Assembly (NCBI GenBank): GCA_031259805.1
Contig: JAIRKX010000025.1
Span: forward strand, 1-9,245
DNA from: Prevotellaceae bacterium
GTDB taxonomy: Bacteria; Bacteroidota; Bacteroidia; Bacteroidales; UBA932
DNA: 9,245 bases
Reading direction: 5' to 3'
In this document: one piece after another, positions 1 through 6,429 of the stretch
Numbering within the stretch: the first letter of the stretch is position 1
Layout of the letters: the number at the start of each line of letters is the position of its first letter
Notes under the pieces: model-generated
Seen by the model: the letters and a program-made list of their open reading frames with translations, nothing else
Told to the model about the DNA's origin: nothing
Database searches by the model: none
Position numbers and translations under genes: made by a program

Positions 1-145
1 CTACGGAAGTTTCGTAGTGTCCTCCGAAAGTTTCGTAGTATCCTCCGAAAGCTTCGTAGTGTCCTCTGGAACTTCCGTAGTGTCCTCCGAAAGTTTCGTA
101 GTGTCCTCCGAAAGCTTCGTAGTATCCTCCGGAAGCAACGCCGGG
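1..145. repeat. 21-bp tandem palindromic repeat array
   Basis: About seven tandem units with an exact 21-bp pitch, starting at 20, 41, 62, 83, 104 and 125, plus a truncated one at 1-19; the last unit decays after about 11 bp. Each unit holds a 17-nt imperfect palindrome of the form CTCCGAAAGTTTCGTAG and a 4-nt spacer (TGTC or TATC). The unit at 62-82 changes the core GAAAgTTTC to GGAAcTTCC, which alters both arms and keeps the pairing. The window edge cuts the array, so its full length is unknown. Because 21 is a multiple of 3, several frames stay open through it on both strands, so a coding origin is not excluded. Confidence 0.9.
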
Positions 146-190
146 GTTCGGGCGGACAGGGCGGGCAGGTATGATCGATTGGTTGAACAT
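1..190 (-). CDS. Possible N-terminal part of a Gly/Tyr/His-rich repeat protein, running off the window
   Basis: Reading leftwards from an ATG at 190-188, the frame is open for 63 codons to the window edge. It begins MFNQSIIPARPVRPNPGVAS and then consists of 7-residue repeats of the type GG(H/Y)YE(A/T)F, which come from the 21-bp array. The start lies about 30 nt downstream of a consensus Bacteroidota promoter (227-257) and has an AT-rich leader, which is the main reason to consider it real. Against it, differences between repeat units fall at non-synonymous positions in this frame (Tyr/His, Ala/Thr), while a plus-strand frame (SSESFVV repeats, stop at 197-199) and another minus-strand frame (EDTTKLS repeats) show mainly synonymous changes. 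I do not recognise a family. The array may simply sit in the leader of a gene further left. Confidence 0.33.
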   Translation of the reverse strand, partial: MFNQSIIPARPVRPNPGVASGGYYEAFGGHYETFGGHYGSSRGHYEAFGGYYETFGGHYETSV

Positions 191-226
191 TCAGGTTAAA
201 TTTATTTATAATCGTTAATGTGGGTG

Positions 227-257
227 CAAAGATACCTTTTTTTTTATATACTGCAAA
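227..257 (-). promoter_or_regulatory. Bacteroidota-type promoter, firing leftwards
   Basis: On the minus strand TTTG (257-254) is followed by 19 bp and then TATCTTTG (234-227). This fits the Bacteroides consensus of a -33 TTTG and a -7 TAnnTTTG in sequence and spacing. Transcription should start near 220 and read left through the 21-bp array to a gene outside the window. The spacer contains a run of A residues. Confidence 0.65.
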
Positions 258-300
258 TTTTTTTTTAAATATTATAAAAAATTTTTTTGTGGGTAAATTT
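237..300. other. AT-rich homopolymer stretch
   Basis: This stretch is almost entirely A and T, with runs of 7 to 11 T residues on the plus strand. It separates the leftward promoter from the rightward repeat cluster. It probably acts as promoter-proximal curved or easily melted DNA; no gene is visible here. Confidence 0.5.
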
Positions 301-351
301 AAGGAACAAATGCCGCCGCCCAACCGCCCTCCAATCACTTTTCGCCGCCCC

Positions 352-491
352 GTCATTCCGAACTGCGAGGAACGAAGCAGGAGGAATCTCCTCCTTGTTT
401 GGATTGCTTCGTCGCGGAGCCTGCCCCGAGCGTAGCGTGGGGGCTCCTCCTTGTTTGGATTGCTTCACGGCTCGTGCGCCTGACGGCACGC
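352..491. repeat. Cluster of hairpins with a 23-bp direct repeat
   Basis: A perfect 23-bp direct repeat lies at 388-410 and 444-466, each copy ending in GGATTGCTTC, a string also present in the repeat at 6282-6358. Hairpins sit in and around it: GGAGGA-atc-TCCTCC (380-394); GGAGCC (416-421) with GGCTCC (442-447) enclosing a CCC/GGG extension; and CGTGC (473-477) with GCACG. The left end, CATTCCGAACTGCGAGGAACG, resembles widely dispersed intergenic repeats that start with GTCATTCCGA or GTCATTGCGAG. It is most likely a partial or rearranged mobile palindromic repeat just upstream of the operon promoter. Frames open through it are not convincing as genes. Confidence 0.7.
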
Positions 492-515
492 CTCGCGCAA
501 TTGCTAATTTTTCGC

Positions 516-523
516 TACATTTG
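516..523 (+). promoter_or_regulatory. Candidate -7 promoter element for the plus-strand operon
   Basis: TACATTTG matches the Bacteroidota -7 element TAnnTTTG and lies 21 bp before the ATG at 545, leaving a short A-rich leader. No TTTG is visible at the expected -33 position, so this is a one-box call. It is the best candidate start for the DUF362-GH92-hydrolase-regulator transcript. Confidence 0.45.
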
Positions 524-544
524 CATTCTCAAAATGCAACAACT

Positions 545-1654
545 ATGTCCACTGTTTACTTTACTAACTTACGCACGACTGCATCGCTGAATTTGCAGGG
601 CAAAATGGAACGATTGGTGCGGGCGGCCGGCATCGAAGAAATGGATTTCAAAGACAAGTTTACCGCCATCAAGATTCATTTCGGCGAACCGGGGAATCTG
701 GCCTACATCCGGCATAATTACGCCTGCCGGATGGTGGAAATCCTGCAAGCGCTGGGAGCGAAAGTCTTCCTGACCGACAGCAATACGCTTTACTCCGGAC
801 GCCGGGCAAATGCTATCGACCACCAGATAGGCGCGTTCGAGAATGGATTTACGATGACAAGCGTCAAAGCGCCCGTCATTATCGCCGACGGGTTGAAGGG
901 AACGGAATATGTAGAGATACCGGTCGGGTCGGATATCTGTAAATCGGCGAAAATCGGTGCAGCCATTGCAAACGCCGACATTATTATCAGCATGAATCAT
1001 TTTAAGGGGCACGAGCAGGCCGGGTTCGGCGGTGCGCTAAAAAATATCGGAATGGGTTCGGCCAGCCGCGGCGGGAAGCTCGACTTGCATTCATCGTCGC
1101 AGCCGCGCATCGAGACAGCGAACTGTACCGCCTGCCGCCAATGCGTGCGCTTCTGCAACTACGGGGCGATCACGATCGACGCCACCCGCACGGCCGTAAT
1201 CGACTACCGGAAATGCGTCGGCTGCGGGCAGTGCATTGCAGTATGCCGCTTCGACGCCGCACAGCCGGTGTGGAATAATTCGTCGGAGACGATGAACCGC
1301 AAAATCGCCGAATATACCTACGCAATATTGAAGGACAAACCCCATTTCCATGTGAATTTCATCATGAACGTATCACCCGACTGCGACTGTTGGGCAAGCA
1401 ACGACGTACCGCTTGTGCCCGACATCGGCATCGCCGCCGCATTCGACCCCGTAGCGCTCGATCAGGCCTGCGCCGATATGGTTACCGCCGCCCCATCGCT
1501 GCCCGGCTCGCGCGGCAATGAAGACGGACGGCTCGACTTGACCGGCAAAGACAAATTTCATCATGTTCATCCAAACACCAACTGGCGCGTAGGATTGCAG
1601 CATGCCGAGAAAATGGGCCTCGGCGTTACCGAATATAATATAGTACACGTATGA
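545..1654 (+). CDS. DUF362 domain protein with two [4Fe-4S] ferredoxin motifs
   Basis: A 369-residue cytoplasmic iron-sulfur protein with no signal peptide. Residues about 40-180 carry the DUF362 domain, including IKIHFGEPGN (43-52) and the conserved NHFKGHEQAGFGGALKNIGMG region (151-171). A bacterial ferredoxin module follows with two classic clusters: Cys194, 197, 200, 204 and Cys224, 227, 230, 234. The C-terminal part has a further CDC motif (280-282) and the DPVALDQA segment (301-308) usual in this family. The biochemical role of these proteins is not established; an electron-transfer or redox function is inferred from the clusters. I chose the ATG at 545 because it gives MSTVYFTN, where family homology begins, and follows the TACATTTG box; the frame is open further upstream but only through repeat DNA. 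It is the first gene of a probable operon, with 53 bp to the GH92 gene. Confidence 0.88.
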   Translation: MSTVYFTNLRTTASLNLQGKMERLVRAAGIEEMDFKDKFTAIKIHFGEPGNLAYIRHNYACRMVEILQALGAKVFLTDSNTLYSGRRANAIDHQIGAFENGFTMTSVKAPVIIADGLKGTEYVEIPVGSDICKSAKIGAAIANADIIISMNHFKGHEQAGFGGALKNIGMGSASRGGKLDLHSSSQPRIETANCTACRQCVRFCNYGAITIDATRTAVIDYRKCVGCGQCIAVCRFDAAQPVWNNSSETMNRKIAEYTYAILKDKPHFHVNFIMNVSPDCDCWASNDVPLVPDIGIAAAFDPVALDQACADMVTAAPSLPGSRGNEDGRLDLTGKDKFHHVHPNTNWRVGLQHAEKMGLGVTEYNIVHV

Positions 1655-1677
1655 ATTACGTATCACGCAGAGAAATT

Positions 1678-1705
1678 ATAAACAATAAACAATAAACAAT
1701 AAATT
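1678..1705 (+). repeat. 7-bp tandem repeat in the GH92 leader
   Basis: Three perfect copies of ATAAACA (1678-1684, 1685-1691, 1692-1698) and a fourth ending in TT (1699-1705) occupy the ribosome-entry region just before the ATG at 1708. There is no Shine-Dalgarno sequence; A-rich leaders are normal in Bacteroidota. A change in copy number would move the start codon relative to upstream sequence without altering the protein. Confidence 0.85.
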
Positions 1706-1707
1706 AC

Positions 1708-3942
1708 ATGAAACAAATTATTCCACTACTCTCCTTTGCCGTACTGTTCTTAATTGTCGTAATAAGCATCAGTCGACTATGGGAAATAACCGAGAAGCCG
1801 AACTATACGCAATACGTCGATCCGTATATCGGTTCGGGCGGGCACGGGCATGTGTTCGTCGGCGCTAACGTTCCCTTCGGGCTGGTACAACTGGGGCCGT
1901 CGAACATCCCTCAGACGTGGGACTGGTGCTCGGGGTACCACATTTCCGACTCGACGATTATCGGCTTTAGCCACATGCACCTCAGCGGTACAGGTATCGG
2001 CGACTTGGGCGACATCAACCTGATGCCCGCCGTCGGCCACGTAACCCTCAGTCGCGGCGCGGCCGGCGACTACCATACCGGACTGTATTCCCTCTTCCGC
2101 CGCGAGACCGAAACGGTGAAGGCCGGCTACTATGCCGTGCATCTCGACCGCTATAATATCGACGTGGCGCTGACAGCCACCAAGCGCGTGGGCTTTCATC
2201 GCTACACATTCCCTGCCGCGACGGATGCGAAGGTGGTTATTGACCTCGAAAACGGACAATGTTGGGACAAACCGGTAGAAGGATACCTCGTACAGGAGAA
2301 CGATACGGTGGTGTCGGGCTACCGCTATTCGAGCGGATGGGCGCGCGACCAGCGGGTGTATTTTACGGCAGTGTTCTCGAAGCCGATCACGCGCTTCACG
2401 GCAACGACGCCGGCAGGCATGTCCGAAGAGGAATCCGACCGCGAAAAGAAAGGCGAGAAGGTCTACGGTCTGGCGTTTTTCGATATGTCCGACGGCGGGG
2501 AATTGTACGTTAAGGTGGCGCTCTCGCCGGTGAGCATCGACAACGCCCGGAAGAACATGCAGTCCGAATTGCCCGGATGGGACTTCGCGCAAACCGTGCA
2601 ACTGGCCGATATAGCATGGAACGACGAACTCTCCAAGATCGACATTCGTACCGGCGACGAAAACCTGAAACGCACATTCTACACAGCGTTATATCATACA
2701 ATGGTGGCCCCGTCGGTATTTTGCGACGTCAATGGCGACTACCGCGGTGCAGACGGGCAGATGCACGCCGGCGAAGGGTTTACGAACTACACGACCTTCT
2801 CGCTGTGGGACACCTACCGCGCGGCGCATCCGTTGATGACCCTCATTCATCCCGAGAAAATGAACGACATCATCCGCACGATGCTGACGATTTACCGGCA
2901 GCAGGGCAAGCTACCCGTATGGCATCTGATGGGCTGCGAAACCGACTGCATGGTGGGCAATCCCGGCATTCCGGTCGTGGCCGACGCCTTGCTGAAAGGC
3001 TACGACGGCTTCGACCGGGAGCTGGCCTTCGAGGCAATGCGCACGTCCGCCATGCTCGACGAACGCGGCCTGAAATACCTGAAGGAATACGGCTACATCC
3101 CCTACGATAAAGAGGAAGAAGGACTGGCAAAGTGCATGGAATACGCCATTGCCGACTGGAGCATTGCACAGGTGGCGCAGGCGTTGGATAAAGCCGACGA
3201 CTACCGGTATTTCCTGCAACGCAGCAAGTCCTACGCGGCGTATTTCGATACGACGACCGGCTTTGTACGCGGACGCTCGTCCGACGGCGCATTCCGTCCG
3301 GCGTTCAACCCCTTTGAATCGGTGCATCGCGACAATGACTATACCGAAGGCAATGCGTGGCAGTACACATGGCTTGTTCCGCACGACGTCGAGGGGCTGG
3401 TCGGGCTGTTCGGCAGCCGGGAGCGGTTTATCGAAAAGCTCGACTCGCTGTTTATTGCCGAAGGGTCGCTGGGCGAGCACGCCTCGCCCGACATCAGCGG
3501 GCTGATCGGGCAGTACGCCCATGGGAACGAGCCGAGCCACCATATAATATACATGTATCCCTACGTCGGGCAACCGTGGAAAACGGCCGACAAAGTACGC
3601 GAGACCCTGGACGTTATGTACCACAACACGCCGGACGGACTGTCGGGCAATGAGGATGTGGGGCAGATGTCGGCGTGGTATGTATTGTCGGCGATGGGAC
3701 TGTATCAGGTCGAACCGGCGGGCGGAAAATATATCTTCGGCAGTCCGGTCATCGACCGCGCGGTGATCAAGGTCGCCGGCGGGAAGACCTTCACGATCGA
3801 AGCCGTCAACAACAGCGCCAACAACAAATACATCCAACGCGCCATGCTCAATGGACAGCCGTATGACAATTACTATATCCTCTTCCGCGACATCATCGGC
3901 GGCGGCAAACTCACCTTAGTGATGGGGGACGTGAAGCGTTAA
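1708..3942 (+). CDS. Exported GH92 alpha-mannosidase, canonical type
   Basis: A 744-residue glycoside hydrolase of family GH92: calcium-dependent, inverting exo-alpha-mannosidases acting on mannans and N-glycans. Residues 1-25 are a hydrophobic Sec signal or anchor with no lipobox cysteine. The N-terminal domain starts with YVDPYIGSGGHGHVFVGANV (36-55), followed by FGLVQLGPSN and HLSGTGIGDLGDINL (91-105). The catalytic (alpha/alpha)6 domain shows TTFSLWDTYRAAHPL (362-376), then LMGCETDCMVGNPGIPVVAD (407-426) with Glu411 as the likely acid. TEGNAWQYTWLVPHDVEGL (546-564) and HGNEPSHH (605-612) follow, then GNEDVGQMSAWYV (647-659) with Asp650 as the likely base. The length is normal and no key motif is missing. 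The exact linkage cleaved (alpha-1,2, 1,3, 1,4 or 1,6) cannot be read from sequence. It lies 53 bp after the DUF362 gene with no promoter between, so it is probably co-transcribed. Confidence 0.95.
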   Translation: MKQIIPLLSFAVLFLIVVISISRLWEITEKPNYTQYVDPYIGSGGHGHVFVGANVPFGLVQLGPSNIPQTWDWCSGYHISDSTIIGFSHMHLSGTGIGDLGDINLMPAVGHVTLSRGAAGDYHTGLYSLFRRETETVKAGYYAVHLDRYNIDVALTATKRVGFHRYTFPAATDAKVVIDLENGQCWDKPVEGYLVQENDTVVSGYRYSSGWARDQRVYFTAVFSKPITRFTATTPAGMSEEESDREKKGEKVYGLAFFDMSDGGELYVKVALSPVSIDNARKNMQSELPGWDFAQTVQLADIAWNDELSKIDIRTGDENLKRTFYTALYHTMVAPSVFCDVNGDYRGADGQMHAGEGFTNYTTFSLWDTYRAAHPLMTLIHPEKMNDIIRTMLTIYRQQGKLPVWHLMGCETDCMVGNPGIPVVADALLKGYDGFDRELAFEAMRTSAMLDERGLKYLKEYGYIPYDKEEEGLAKCMEYAIADWSIAQVAQALDKADDYRYFLQRSKSYAAYFDTTTGFVRGRSSDGAFRPAFNPFESVHRDNDYTEGNAWQYTWLVPHDVEGLVGLFGSRERFIEKLDSLFIAEGSLGEHASPDISGLIGQYAHGNEPSHHIIYMYPYVGQPWKTADKVRETLDVMYHNTPDGLSGNEDVGQMSAWYVLSAMGLYQVEPAGGKYIFGSPVIDRAVIKVAGGKTFTIEAVNNSANNKYIQRAMLNGQPYDNYYILFRDIIGGGKLTLVMGDVKR

Positions 3943-3958
3943 GTGAGCCTGCGGAGGA

Positions 3959-3988
3959 TGAAATGATGAAAAGGTGAAATGATGAAAA
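3959..3988 (+). repeat. Duplicated translation-start segment
   Basis: The 14-mer TGAAATGATGAAAA occurs at 3959-3972 and again at 3975-3988, with AAGG-type purine sequence before each. The second copy supplies the ATGATG start of the hydrolase gene. The first copy, preceded by GGAGG (3953-3957), forms a complete tiny frame, ATG ATG AAA AGG TGA (3963-3977), coding for MMKR. It looks like a short local duplication; a translational-coupling role is possible but unproven. Confidence 0.8.
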
Positions 3989-4971
3989 CACATGGATATT
4001 CTTGGCTTTTATTCGCCCTGCTGGCCGCGACGCTACTCCTGCCGCTGCCGGCACAGGCTTCCGTAGCGGACAGCATCCGAAAGGAAACGTTGATCTATGC
4101 CGTCAAGGGCGTCGACACGCTGCGGATGGATAAATACGACACGCCGGCGACGACCGGCAACCGCCCCTGCATGATCTTCGTCTTCGGCGGTGGCTTTGCC
4201 GCCGGTGCGCGCGATGCGAAGGACTATCTGTCCTTCTACCGGCGGCTGGTGCATAACCATTATACGGTGATCGCTATCGACTACCGGCTGGGGATGCGCA
4301 ACCTCAAAGCGCAACTGCGTCCGGGGCAGGGAAAACGGCAACTGTTCGAGCAGGTGGTCTCCATCTTCGACGGCAGTATCACGATGGCGGTCGAAGACCT
4401 GTTCGACGCTACCAGCTACGTGGTTGCCCATGCAGCCGACTGGCAAATTGACACCGGACGGATCATCGCGTGCGGGTCGAGCGCCGGCGCTATCACGGTA
4501 TTGCAGGGCGAATATGAACGATGCCATGCCGCGCCACTGTCGCAAAGGCTGCCGACGGGATTCCGTTATGCCGGCGTCATCTCGTTTGCCGGCGCTGTTT
4601 TCAGCACCTCCGGCGCGCTGAAATGGAACGTCCGCCCTGCACCTCTGCTCCTCTTCCACGGCGATACTGACAAAGACGTGCCCTACGATCATATCCGTTT
4701 CCGCCGCATAGGTTTTTACGGCTCGAAGTACATCGCCGGACAACTGAATGCGCTCCACACACCTTATTATTTCTACACCGTCGAAAACACCGGCCATGCC
4801 GTTTCCTACCTGCCGATGGAACAAAATTGGGCGGAGATAGACACCTTCCTCAGAAAGATGGTAAACGACCGGCAACGCCTGCGCATCGAAACAACCGTCG
4901 CGCCGCTGGACATACCGGAACAGAAAAAGAAACTAACCCTGACGGATTTCATTCGCTCCCTGAAGCTATAA
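3979..4971 (+). CDS. Exported alpha/beta hydrolase, esterase-like
   Basis: A 330-residue protein with a signal peptide (residues 1-27, ending LPLPAQA), so it is predicted to act in the periplasm or beyond. The fold is alpha/beta hydrolase of the carboxylesterase/lipase type: an oxyanion-hole loop FVFGGGFAAG (67-76), a nucleophile elbow GSSAG (166-170) with Ser168, an acid loop FHGDTDKDVP (226-235) with Asp231 the likely acid, and His273 in NTGHAVSY. The triad is therefore complete. The oxyanion motif reads FGGGF rather than the more usual HGGGF. Its position 36 bp after the GH92 gene suggests a role on the same glycan, for example removing acetyl or other ester groups; that substrate is inference. 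Starts at 3979 and 3982 both fit; AAGG lies just upstream. A non-hydrolytic or peptidase role is less likely. Confidence 0.83.
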   Translation: MMKTHGYSWLLFALLAATLLLPLPAQASVADSIRKETLIYAVKGVDTLRMDKYDTPATTGNRPCMIFVFGGGFAAGARDAKDYLSFYRRLVHNHYTVIAIDYRLGMRNLKAQLRPGQGKRQLFEQVVSIFDGSITMAVEDLFDATSYVVAHAADWQIDTGRIIACGSSAGAITVLQGEYERCHAAPLSQRLPTGFRYAGVISFAGAVFSTSGALKWNVRPAPLLLFHGDTDKDVPYDHIRFRRIGFYGSKYIAGQLNALHTPYYFYTVENTGHAVSYLPMEQNWAEIDTFLRKMVNDRQRLRIETTVAPLDIPEQKKKLTLTDFIRSLKL

Positions 4972-4988
4972 CCCTAAAAACCGCTATC

Positions 4989-6149
4989 ATGCCACGTGTT
5001 ATTTTACTCACCGACCTGACAGAAGAATACGCCAAGAACCTGCTTAAGGGGATTGTCCGCTATTCCAAGAAACACGAGCCATGGGTGGTGTGCAAGATGC
5101 CTTTTTCGTACCGCATCGAACACACTTTCGAAGGCGTGCTCGAATGGGCAAAGGAATGGAGGGCCGACGGCATTATTGCTCAATTCTACAACACGGACAA
5201 CGTGTCGATCTTCCGCGAGAACGGCATCGTTGCCATTGCGCAGGATTTTAAAGCCCGGTTTACCGAAATCCCGAACATCACCGGCGCACACCGCGATACC
5301 GGCAAAATGGGTGCGGACTACTTCATACGGAAAGGATTTAAGAATTTTGCCTTCTATGGCTTCAAAGATATTGTATGGTCATCCGAACGCTGCGAAGGCT
5401 TTGTAGAAGAAATCAGCAAATACCACCTGGAGAAACATTTCTACGAATACCGCAATACCGATTTTAATAAACTATGGTACTACGAATCCGCCCCGCTGAT
5501 TGCATGGCTGCAAAAACTGCCCAAACCGATCGCCCTCATGGCCTGCGACGACAATCAGGGGCATCACGTCGCCGAACTGTGCAAAGTATGCGGCATCAAA
5601 ATACCGGAAGAAGTCGCCCTGTTGGGCGTCGATAACGACGAAGCCATTTGCACCCTCTCCGACCCGCCGCTGTCGTCGATTAATCAGGCGGTCGAAAAGG
5701 GCGGCTACGAAACGGCGCGGTTGATGGACAACCTGATCAAAAACCCGAATGCCTCCTACGAAGACATCGTCGTATACCCGACCCACATCATCACCCGACA
5801 GTCGACCGACATCTACGCCGCGAACGACAAATACATTTCTACGGTGCTCCGCTACATCCATCAACACACCGACAAAAAGTTTCGCATAGAAGACCTCACC
5901 CGCCTCGTGCCGCTTTCACGCCGCCTGCTCGAAAATCGCTTCAAGCAGGAAATCGGTATGCCTATTTACACTTATGTAACGAACCTTCGCATCGAACGCT
6001 TTGCCTACCATCTATTAGAAACCAACGCGCCCATCACGGAAATCATCGACGAAATGGGATTCTCGGACTATAAAAACATTGCCCGCCTGTTCAAGAAAGT
6101 TAAAGGCTGCACCCCTTCGCAATTCCGGGTGCAGAACTCAATAACATAG
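4989..6149 (+). CDS. XylR-like transcriptional regulator: LacI-type sugar sensor fused to AraC DNA-binding domain
   Basis: A 386-residue cytoplasmic regulator with the architecture of Escherichia coli XylR. Residues 1 to about 275 form a periplasmic-binding-protein-like sensor of the LacI/GalR kind, with MACDDNQGHHVAELC (184-198), IPEEVALLGVDNDEAIC (205-221) and PPLSSINQAVEKGGYETA (226-243). Residues about 282-382 form the AraC domain with two helix-turn-helix units: FRIEDLTRLVPLSRRLLENR (298-317), and the second from ITEIIDEMGFSDYKNIARLF (349-368) on to CTPSQFR. The start at 4989 is preferred because it gives MPRVILLTDL, the normal first strand of such sensors; the frame is open upstream only inside the hydrolase gene. 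It follows that gene by 17 bp, so it is almost surely in the same transcript. It probably senses a mono- or disaccharide released by the locus; the ligand is unknown and need not be xylose. Confidence 0.92.
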   Translation: MPRVILLTDLTEEYAKNLLKGIVRYSKKHEPWVVCKMPFSYRIEHTFEGVLEWAKEWRADGIIAQFYNTDNVSIFRENGIVAIAQDFKARFTEIPNITGAHRDTGKMGADYFIRKGFKNFAFYGFKDIVWSSERCEGFVEEISKYHLEKHFYEYRNTDFNKLWYYESAPLIAWLQKLPKPIALMACDDNQGHHVAELCKVCGIKIPEEVALLGVDNDEAICTLSDPPLSSINQAVEKGGYETARLMDNLIKNPNASYEDIVVYPTHIITRQSTDIYAANDKYISTVLRYIHQHTDKKFRIEDLTRLVPLSRRLLENRFKQEIGMPIYTYVTNLRIERFAYHLLETNAPITEIIDEMGFSDYKNIARLFKKVKGCTPSQFRVQNSIT

Positions 6150-6153
6150 CATA

Positions 6154-6252
6154 AAGCGCGCCGGCCGGGGGATGAAGATAGATGAGAATAGGTGAAATAA
6201 CATATCAATCATATCAATCATAGTTCAGACAGTAGCCCAGGGATGACGCATC
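6154..6252 (+). repeat. Split copy of a gene-end repeat element
   Basis: AAGCGCGCCGGC (6154-6165) and CCAGGGATGACGCATC (6237-6252) reappear in the same order on the minus strand at 6809-6798 and 6786-6771, the second with one mismatch. In this copy about 70 bp separates the two parts; the other copy is compact. Between them, GACAGTAGCCC occurs here at 6228-6238 and in the opposite relative orientation in the other copy. Both copies begin shortly after a stop codon. Confidence 0.65.
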
Positions 6253-6259
6253 CTACATT

Positions 6260-6390
6260 TAGTGTCATGTCAACGCTTGGTCGTCATTGCGAGGGCGCAG
6301 CCCGAAGCAATCCAGCGTTTCGTATTTTCTGGATTGCTTCACTTCGTTCGCAATGACGAAATATGACAATATTCGGTTGACACGACATTA
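6260..6390. repeat. Nested palindromic MITE/REP-like element
   Basis: The inner palindrome has arms 6282-6315 and 6329-6358: CGTCATTGCGA pairs with TCGCAATGACG at the outside and GAAGCAATCCAG with CTGGATTGCTTC near the loop, with a mismatched middle. This is the widely dispersed GTCATTGCGAG...GAAGCAATCCAG class of bacterial intergenic repeat. Outside it, TAGTGTCATGTCAAC (6260-6274) and GTTGACACGACATTA (6376-6390) form a second inverted repeat with 13 of 15 positions paired. No transposase is present, so any movement would need an enzyme encoded elsewhere. Confidence 0.75.
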
Positions 6391-6429
6391 GTTGGAAAAA
6401 CGCACGCGCGAGCATGATTTGGAAGATAT

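Noticed and set aside
287..544. A longer N-terminus for the DUF362 protein
   Set aside because: The added 86 codons cross the hairpin cluster and direct repeat; family similarity and the promoter box both point to the ATG at 545.
2911..3837. Long minus-strand frame of about 300 codons inside the first GH92
   Set aside because: It is a shadow of a GC-rich gene whose plus-strand product has complete family motifs; the antisense product resembles nothing. The same holds for the antisense frames at 1777-2601 and 4033-4875.
4827..4988. A longer N-terminus for the XylR-like regulator
   Set aside because: The added 54 codons lie inside the hydrolase gene in another frame and do not look like a sensor domain; MPRVILL is the natural start.
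6154..6170. Terminator after the regulator gene
   Set aside because: CCGGCCGG is self-complementary and GC-rich, but no T-run follows, so an intrinsic terminator is not supported here.
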